Shown here piece by piece: positions 51,659 to 56,472 of a stretch of DNA of 56,472 nt. The number at the start of each line of letters is the position of its first letter. Positions within the stretch are counted from its first letter, which is position 1. The notes beneath the pieces are model-generated. The model saw only the letters and a program-made list of their open reading frames with translations, searched no databases and was not told the origin of the DNA. Origin of the DNA: Saccharothrix longispora (GTDB taxonomy: Bacteria > Actinomycetota > Actinomycetes > Mycobacteriales > Pseudonocardiaceae); assembly GCF_030852425.1 (NCBI RefSeq), contig NZ_NSDM01000027.1, positions 1 to 56,472 of the forward strand, read 5' to 3'. Position numbers and translations under genes: made by a program.

Positions 51659-52141
51659 TCACCCGACCGGGATTTCGAGGTACCCCCGGAGGAGGTCGAG
51701 GGCCCCTGTCGTGGAAGCGGTGCGGATTTCGTGCCTGTCACCACTCAGAGTGAGCATTCGGACGAACGAACCGGGCGGACCGGACAAACCGATGTGGACG
51801 GTGCCGGCGGGCACGCCGTCCTGCGGGTCGGGCCCGGCCACGCCGGTCAACCCGAGGCCCCAGGTCGCGCCGCACCGCTCCCGCGCCCCGACGGCGAGCT
51901 GCCGCGCCACCTCCGGGTGGACCGCGCCGTGCTCGGCGAGCAGGTCGGCGGACACGCCGGCGAGCGCGTGCTTCAGGTCCGTGGCGTAGACCACGAGCCC
52001 GCCGCGCACGACGGCGCTGGAGCCCGGCACGGCGGTGAGGGTGGCCGTGACCAGGCCCGCGGTGAGCGACTCGGCCGTGGCGACCGTCTCACCGCGCTCC
52101 CGCAGGGCGCGCACGACGTCCTCGGCCGGCGGGAACGTCAC
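51659..52141 (-). CDS. pncC: Nicotinamide-nucleotide amidase, CinA C-terminal domain
   Basis: A 160-residue stand-alone CinA C-terminal domain (PncC), which hydrolyses NMN to nicotinate mononucleotide in NAD recycling. Typical segments are VATAESLTAGLVTATLTAVPGSS, VVYATDLKHALAGV, GLTGVAGPDPQDGVPAGTVHIG. The N-terminal CinA domain is absent, as in many actinobacteria. The GTG start overlaps pgsA as GTGA. Confidence 0.94.
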   Translation of the reverse strand: MTFPPAEDVVRALRERGETVATAESLTAGLVTATLTAVPGSSAVVRGGLVVYATDLKHALAGVSADLLAEHGAVHPEVARQLAVGARERCGATWGLGLTGVAGPDPQDGVPAGTVHIGLSGPPGSFVRMLTLSGDRHEIRTASTTGALDLLRGYLEIPVG

Positions 52142-52722
52142 GCCCCCGCCACCGCCCGCTTGCCGCGCGCCCGCAGGCGGAACGCGCGGATCACGTAGTC
52201 GACGCCCGTGACGACCGTGAGCACGACCGCCGCACCCATCGAGACCAGCGCCAACGGCTCCAGCCACGACGGCAGCGGCAGCAGGTAGAGGCCGATCGCG
52301 AAGATCTGCACGAGCGTCTTGGCCTTGCCGCCGCGGCTGGCCGGGATCACGCCGTGCCGGATCACCCAGAACCGCAGCAGCGTGACGAACAGCTCGCGCA
52401 CCGCGATGACGACCGTCACCCACCACGGCAGCTCGCCCAGCAGGCTGAGGCCCACCAGGGCGGCGCCGGTGAGCGCCTTGTCCGCGATGGGGTCGGCGAT
52501 CTTGCCGAAGTCGGTGATCAGGCCGAGCTTGCGGGCGAGGTTGCCGTCGACGTGGTCGGTCACCGAGGCGATGGCGAACACGACGAACGCCCACAGCCGC
52601 CACACCGGCTCGTCGCCGCCGTCGGCGAACAGCAGGTAGAGGAACACCGGCACGAGCACCAGCCGGGACATCGTCAGCACGTTGGCGATGTTCAGCACCG
52701 GCACGCGCGCGGGTTCGGTCAC
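52138..52722 (-). CDS. pgsA: CDP-alcohol phosphatidyltransferase (PgsA)
   Basis: A 194-residue membrane enzyme, probably phosphatidylglycerophosphate synthase. The CDP-OH-P motif is complete: Asp56, Asp59-Gly60, Ala63-Arg64, Gly73, Asp77 and Asp81 (within DHVDGNLARK and DFGKIADPIADK). About six membrane helices are present. It overlaps rimO upstream and pncC downstream, both as GTGA. The place beside clgR matches Rv2746c (pgsA3). Confidence 0.94.
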   Translation of the reverse strand: MTEPARVPVLNIANVLTMSRLVLVPVFLYLLFADGGDEPVWRLWAFVVFAIASVTDHVDGNLARKLGLITDFGKIADPIADKALTGAALVGLSLLGELPWWVTVVIAVRELFVTLLRFWVIRHGVIPASRGGKAKTLVQIFAIGLYLLPLPSWLEPLALVSMGAAVVLTVVTGVDYVIRAFRLRARGKRAVAGA

Positions 52723-54128
52723 CTCGGGAGCACCTCGATCACGGAGACGACCAGGTCGACACCCTCGGCCGCGTCCACGCGGCACCGGACCAGGTCGCCC
52801 ACCTTCAGGTCCTGCCCGTCGGCGACCACGCACTCGCCGTCGACCTCGGGCGCCTGGTGGGCTGCCCGGCCGACGCAGTCGCTCTCGTCGTCCTCCTCGG
52901 TCTCGACCAGGACGACGACCTCGTCGCCGACGCGGTCCTCCGCGCGCTGCGAGGTCAGCTCCTCGACGAGGTCGGAGATGCGCGCGACCCGCTCGGCGAT
53001 GGTGTCCGCGTCGAGCTTGCCGGTCAGCCCCTCGGCCTCGGTGCCGTCCTCGTCCGAGTAGCCGAACACGCCGACCGCGTCCAGGCGCGCCGCGGTGAGG
53101 AAGCGCTCCAGCTCGGCCACGTCCTCCTCGGTCTCACCGGGGAAGCCGACGATGACGTTGCTCCGGATGCCGGCCCGCGGCGCCAGCGCGCGGATCTGCT
53201 CGACCAGGCCCAGGAACGACTCGGTGCTGCCGAACCGGCGCATCCGGCGCAGCACCGGCTCGCTGGAGTGCTGGAACGACATGTCGAAGTAGTCGGCCAC
53301 GCCCTCGGTGGTCGCGATGGCCCGCACCAGCGACGGCTTGGTCTCGGCGGGCTGGAGGTAGGACACCCGCACCCGGTCGATGCCGGGGACGGCGGCCAGC
53401 CGGGGCAGGAGCTGCTCCAGGCCGCCCAGCTCGCGCGGCAGGTCCTTGGCGTAGGAGGTGGAGTTCTCCGAGACGAGGAACACCTCGCGCACGCCCTGCT
53501 CGGCCAGCCACATCGCCTCGGCCACCACCTCGTCGGGGTGCCGCGACACGAACGCGCCCCGGAACGACGGGATGGCGCAGAACGAGCACCGCCGGTCGCA
53601 GCCGGAGGCGATCTTCAGCGGCGCGACGGGCGTGTCCTCCAGCCGGGTGCGCAGCACGCGAGGCCCCCACCCGTGCCCGGGGACCTGCACCTCCTCGGCC
53701 GCCTTCGGCCGCTGCACGGGCGTGAGCGGCAGCAGCGTGCGCCGGTCGACGGGCTTGTGCGACTCGACGGTCCGACCCGCCACCACGTCGTCCAGCCGGT
53801 CGGCGAGGTTCGCGTAGTGGTCGAAGCCGAGGACCGCGTTCGCCTCGGGCAGGCTGTCCGCCAGCTCGGCCCCGTAGCGCTCGGCCATGCAGCCGACGGC
53901 GACCACCTTCGCGCCGCTGTCGGACGCGGCGAGCAGCGTGTCCACCGAGTCCTTCTTGGCGGACTCGACGAAGCCGCACGTGTTGACCACGACCACGTCG
54001 GCGTCGTCGTCGACCAACTCCCAACCGCCGGCGGTGAGGCGACCGGCGAGCTCCTCGGAGTCGACTTCGTTGCGGGCGCACCCGAGGGTCAGCATGGCGA
54101 CGCGCTTGGCCGTGGTGGGGGAAGACAC
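52719..54128 (-). CDS. rimO: Ribosomal protein S12 methylthiotransferase RimO
   Basis: A 469-residue radical SAM enzyme. The N-terminal methylthiotransferase domain holds cluster cysteines 17, 51 and 80 (TLGCARNEVDSE, VNTCGFVESAK, AVGCMAERYG). The radical SAM triad is Cys177, 181 and 184 (SGCDRRCSFCAIPSFRG). A C-terminal TRAM domain follows. It modifies the conserved aspartate of S12. GTG at 54128 has no strong ribosome site, so the start may be leaderless. Confidence 0.95.
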   Translation of the reverse strand: MSSPTTAKRVAMLTLGCARNEVDSEELAGRLTAGGWELVDDDADVVVVNTCGFVESAKKDSVDTLLAASDSGAKVVAVGCMAERYGAELADSLPEANAVLGFDHYANLADRLDDVVAGRTVESHKPVDRRTLLPLTPVQRPKAAEEVQVPGHGWGPRVLRTRLEDTPVAPLKIASGCDRRCSFCAIPSFRGAFVSRHPDEVVAEAMWLAEQGVREVFLVSENSTSYAKDLPRELGGLEQLLPRLAAVPGIDRVRVSYLQPAETKPSLVRAIATTEGVADYFDMSFQHSSEPVLRRMRRFGSTESFLGLVEQIRALAPRAGIRSNVIVGFPGETEEDVAELERFLTAARLDAVGVFGYSDEDGTEAEGLTGKLDADTIAERVARISDLVEELTSQRAEDRVGDEVVVLVETEEDDESDCVGRAAHQAPEVDGECVVADGQDLKVGDLVRCRVDAAEGVDLVVSVIEVLPR

Positions 54129-54222
54129 GGTGCTCAGCGTAACCGGCGCCGCCGCCTGTTCCCGCCGGGACCGTCGCCGCACCGAGCGCGCCGACCCCCC
54201 GGGCGGCGACTACCTTTGCACC

Positions 54223-54723
54223 GTGAACGACCCGATCAACGTGCGTCGGGCCCGCACCGGTGACGTGCGGGCGATGAAGGCCCTCATCGACCAGTACGCC
54301 GGCAAGGTGCTGCTGACCAAACCGCTGGTGACCCTGTTCGAGGACATCCAGGAGTTCTGGGTCGCCGAGGAGGACGGGGTGGTCCTCGGCTGCGGCGCGC
54401 TGCACGTGCTGTGGGAGGACCTGGCCGAGATCCGCACGGTCGCGGTGGAACCGGCGCAGAGCGGGCGCGGGATCGGGCACCGCATCGTGAAACGGCTGGT
54501 CGAGACGGCGCGCGAGCTCCAACTCCAGCGGATCTTCGTGCTGACCTTCGAGACCGGGTTCTTCGGGCGGCACGGGTTCGTGGAGATCAACGGGACGCCG
54601 GTGTCGCCCGAGGTCTACGAGGAGATCATGCGGTCGGCCGACGAGGGCGTCGCGGAGTTCCTCGACCTGTCGTACGTGAAGCCCAACACGCTGGGCAACT
54701 CGCGCATGCTGCTCCACCTCTGA
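54223..54723 (+). CDS. argA: GNAT acetyltransferase, amino-acid N-acetyltransferase (ArgA-like)
   Basis: A 166-residue GNAT enzyme. The acetyl-CoA loop is in VEPAQSGRGIGHRIVKRLVE, with LAEIRTVAVEP as the preceding strand and RIFVLTFETGFFGRHGFVEI after it. It resembles the short ArgA of mycobacteria (Rv2747), which makes N-acetylglutamate for arginine synthesis, and sits in the same place, divergent from the pgsA side. GTG at 54223 is nearly leaderless. Confidence 0.88.
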   Translation: MNDPINVRRARTGDVRAMKALIDQYAGKVLLTKPLVTLFEDIQEFWVAEEDGVVLGCGALHVLWEDLAEIRTVAVEPAQSGRGIGHRIVKRLVETARELQLQRIFVLTFETGFFGRHGFVEINGTPVSPEVYEEIMRSADEGVAEFLDLSYVKPNTLGNSRMLLHL

Positions 54724-54786
54724 CTCTTCCAACGGATACTCGAACAGTCTTGACTCTACGAGCGTCGACCCGTCAGGATCGACGCC

Positions 54787-55641
54787 GTGGAGCAGGTGAT
54801 GACGGTCGACGAGCTGGCGGTCCGGGTGGGCCTGCCCGGCAGCACGATTCGCATGTACCAGACCAAGGGTGTGCTGCACCCGCCGCGCAGGCAGGGACGC
54901 GTCGCCTTCTACGACGCGTCGCACGTGGAGCGGCTGACCCTCGTCCAGCGGCTCCAGTCCCGCGGCTTCTCGCTGCCCGCCATCGCCGAGCTGGTCAAGG
55001 CGCGCGAGCAGGGCGCGAGCGTCGCCCAGGTGCTCGGCGTGGGCGACGAGGAGGGCCCGGACGACTGGGTGCGGGTCAGGGTGCGCGACATCCGGCGGCT
55101 CGTGCCGATGGGCGACGTCCGTCCGCGCCTGCTCGTCCGCGCGCTCCAGCTGGGCCTGCTCCGCTGGCGGCGCGGCTGGCCGCACACCCGGCGGTGGGCG
55201 CTGGAGGCGGGCGGGCGGCTCGCCGGGCTGAACGTGCCCTGCGACGACGTGCTCGACAGCTTCGAGAAGCTGCGCCGCGCCACCGACGGCATCGCGGCCG
55301 ACTTCGTGGAGGTCTTCGAGCGCAGGCTGTGGCCCGCCCTCGCCGACGGCGCGGCCGAGGACGACCAGCTGGACCGCATGCGCGCGCTGCTCGTGGAGCT
55401 GACCTACACCGCCGAGACCGCCGTGGTCGGCACGCTGCGCGAGTCCATCCGGGACGCCGCCGAGGAGTTCGCGCGACGCCACCGGCTGGTGCCGAACGAC
55501 GACTTCCGGCCCGCGTGGGTCGAGGAACCCGTGCCCATCGCGGAGCACGTGGTCCGGACCGAGGAGGACGAACTGCCGGACGAGCCGACGATCCAGCGGT
55601 TCCTCGACCGGGGTGACGAGCAGGACGAGCCGGTGCGGTGA
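54787..55641 (+). CDS. MerR-family transcriptional regulator
   Basis: A 284-residue regulator. The N-terminal MerR winged helix (about 4-72) reads MTVDELAVRVGLPGSTIRMYQTKG and RLQSRGFSLPAIAELVKA. The effector part is long (about 200 residues), helical, with a Trp/Arg-rich stretch (LLRWRRGWPHTRRWALEAG) and no metal cysteines, so a heavy-metal sensor is unlikely. The acidic C-terminal tail is Glu/Asp-rich. GTG at 54787 is used; a second start (MTVDEL) is five codons on. Ligand unknown. Confidence 0.88.
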   Translation: MEQVMTVDELAVRVGLPGSTIRMYQTKGVLHPPRRQGRVAFYDASHVERLTLVQRLQSRGFSLPAIAELVKAREQGASVAQVLGVGDEEGPDDWVRVRVRDIRRLVPMGDVRPRLLVRALQLGLLRWRRGWPHTRRWALEAGGRLAGLNVPCDDVLDSFEKLRRATDGIAADFVEVFERRLWPALADGAAEDDQLDRMRALLVELTYTAETAVVGTLRESIRDAAEEFARRHRLVPNDDFRPAWVEEPVPIAEHVVRTEEDELPDEPTIQRFLDRGDEQDEPVR

Positions 55642-55695
55642 CCCCTGGACGCACCCCCCTGGACGCGCCCACCGCCGGAACGCGGGGGCGCGGGG

Positions 55696-55752
55696 GCCGG
55701 CCGGGGCGTTCGAGCCGATGACGAGGGGTTCGGCTCGCACGCCCCGGCCGGC
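55696..55752. terminator. Terminator hairpin behind the MerR gene
   Basis: GCCGGCCGGGGCG (55696-55708) plus CGAGCCG (55711-55717) pair with CGGCTCG (55731-55737) plus CGCCCCGGCCGGC (55740-55752), with a two-base internal loop. About 20 bp of stem lies 55 bases behind the MerR stop codon. Confidence 0.82.
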
Positions 55753-55865
55753 GACCGCCGCGCCCTGTGGTGGGCCGCCCGCACGGTAGGGGCCGATCGG
55801 GGCTGTGCCGACCGCCCCGGACCGGTAAGAACCCTTGTGAAGCCCGTGTAACGAGGGGAAGAACA

Positions 55866-56297
55866 GTGCTCGCGAAAACCCTGCGCAACGCGTTCGCCAC
55901 CGTGGTCGCCTCGGTCGCCCTGCTGGCCGGCGCCGGAGTCGGCCAGGCCGCCATCAACGCCCCGGCGGTCACCGACGACTACGTCTTCAGCAAGTCCCTG
56001 TCGCAGTTCACCACCCTGCGCAACCAACGGCCCTACAGCGACCAGCTCGACTGGTCGTCGGACGGCTGCTCGTGGTCGCCGGACAACCCGTTCGGCTTCA
56101 AGTTCCTGCCGGCCTGCCACCGGCACGACTTCGGCTACCGCAACTACAAGAGGCAGGGCCGGTTCAACGAGACCACCCGGCTGAGCATCGACAACAAGTT
56201 CAGGACGGACCTGTACAACCAGTGCGCGGGCAACTGGTCGTGCAACCGCACGGCCGACCTCTACTACCAGGCGGTGCGCGAGTTCGGCGCCAGCTGA
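55866..56297 (+). CDS. Secreted bacterial phospholipase A2
   Basis: A 143-residue secreted enzyme of the prokaryotic PLA2 family (Streptomyces violaceoruber type). A signal peptide of about 29 residues leads. The catalytic pair His87-Asp88 is in ACHRHDFGYRNY, the calcium-binding loop is SSDGCSWSPDNPFGF, and four cysteines can form two disulfides (C68, C84 and the CAGNWSC pair). GTG at 55866 follows GAGGGGAAG. It stands alone between two terminators. Confidence 0.92.
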   Translation: MLAKTLRNAFATVVASVALLAGAGVGQAAINAPAVTDDYVFSKSLSQFTTLRNQRPYSDQLDWSSDGCSWSPDNPFGFKFLPACHRHDFGYRNYKRQGRFNETTRLSIDNKFRTDLYNQCAGNWSCNRTADLYYQAVREFGAS

Positions 56298-56303
56298 CGC
56301 CCG

Positions 56304-56333
56304 CCGCGGGGGTCCCGGGCGGGACCCCCGCGG
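56304..56333. terminator. Terminator hairpin behind the phospholipase gene
   Basis: CCGCGGGGGTCCC (56304-56316) and GGGACCCCCGCGG (56321-56333) form a perfect 13-bp stem with a four-base loop, seven bases behind the stop codon. Confidence 0.88.
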
Positions 56334-56353
56334 CCGTGGCCGGCGCGCCTAGG

Positions 56354-56472
56354 TGTACTGCCCTGGGAGGTTGTGGGCGGTCCGACACGTAGTCGGATGA
56401 TGTTGGAATGAGGGAGGGCCTCCGGGTTCGGTGTGGATTGCGACGTCTACACCAAACCGACGGAGGCCCTCG
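56354..56472. repeat. Right copy of the terminal inverted repeat
   Basis: This is the exact reverse complement of 1-119. The first base inside the window differs between the copies (G at 56353), and beyond it CTAG (56349-56352) again abuts the repeat, as at 121-124. No transposase reading frame is complete within it. It contains the same long hairpin (56414-56471). It lies 20 bases past the phospholipase terminator. Confidence 0.8.

Noticed and set aside
1..56472. tRNA or rRNA genes
   Set aside because: No cloverleaf-like sequence with a T-arm motif in the right context and no rRNA landmark was seen; a tRNAscan run would settle it.

Overview
The window is chromosomal DNA of a very high-GC actinomycete. 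Most coding regions have G or C at third positions, GTG starts are common, and gene orders match Mycobacterium and Streptomyces core blocks. The T-box in front of ileS, the SAM-IV riboswitch, and the secreted M28 peptidase and phospholipase A2 fit the Pseudonocardiales (Saccharothrix, Actinosynnema or Lentzea-like); the genus is inference.

Layout. 1-125: end of a repeated element that recurs inverted at 56348-56472. 126-3458: a small gene, rluD, lspA, and a class V aminotransferase under a SAM-IV riboswitch. 3544-9025: a cation/H+ antiporter, a secreted aminopeptidase, a TetR/DUF167 pair divergent from an SRPBCC-like gene across a four-box operator, and two coupled ECF-like sigma genes. 9033-12969: ileS (type 2) behind a translational T-box, and a small secreted protein. 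12982-33766: the division and cell wall (dcw) cluster on the minus strand. In transcription order this is mraZ, rsmH, ftsL, ftsI, murE, murF, mraY, murD, ftsW, murG, murC, ftsQ, a DinB-fold gene, ftsZ, pgeF, yggS, sepF, yggT, wag31 and an Rv2144c-like gene. 34127-38938: divergent MoxR/DUF58/transglutaminase operon. 39052-44946: DUF3040 protein, an AbiEi-like protein, a small membrane protein, a Crp/Fnr regulator, dinB with a LexA box, an ShbA/SigD-like sigma factor and a methyltransferase. 44980-48890: parA-like, nei and pyrD, convergent with a uracil permease. 49122-52141 and 52138-54128: the Psp envelope-stress genes (pspM, pspA, clgR) and pncC-pgsA-rimO. 54223-56297: an ArgA-like acetyltransferase, a MerR regulator and a secreted phospholipase A2.

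How it works together. The core of the window builds and divides the cell envelope: lipid-linked peptidoglycan precursor synthesis (mur genes, mraY), its flipping or polymerisation (ftsW, ftsI), the Z-ring (ftsZ, sepF, ftsQ, ftsL) and polar growth (wag31). The Psp genes guard the membrane and share what look like matched ECF-type promoters. Many junctions overlap by 4 nt (ATGA or GTGA), so translation is likely coupled across the operons.

I did not find a clearly new multi-gene defence or biosynthetic system. The best leads are regulatory and structural: a SAM-IV riboswitch on an aminotransferase, a helically phased TetR operator, a 4+4 array of 22-bp repeats between ftsZ and pgeF, a coupled sigma-factor pair without an anti-sigma gene, a LexA box at dinB, twin stress promoters on clgR and pspA, a seven-unit repeat in the FtsL tail, and the inverted window ends that abut the rare tetranucleotide CTAG.
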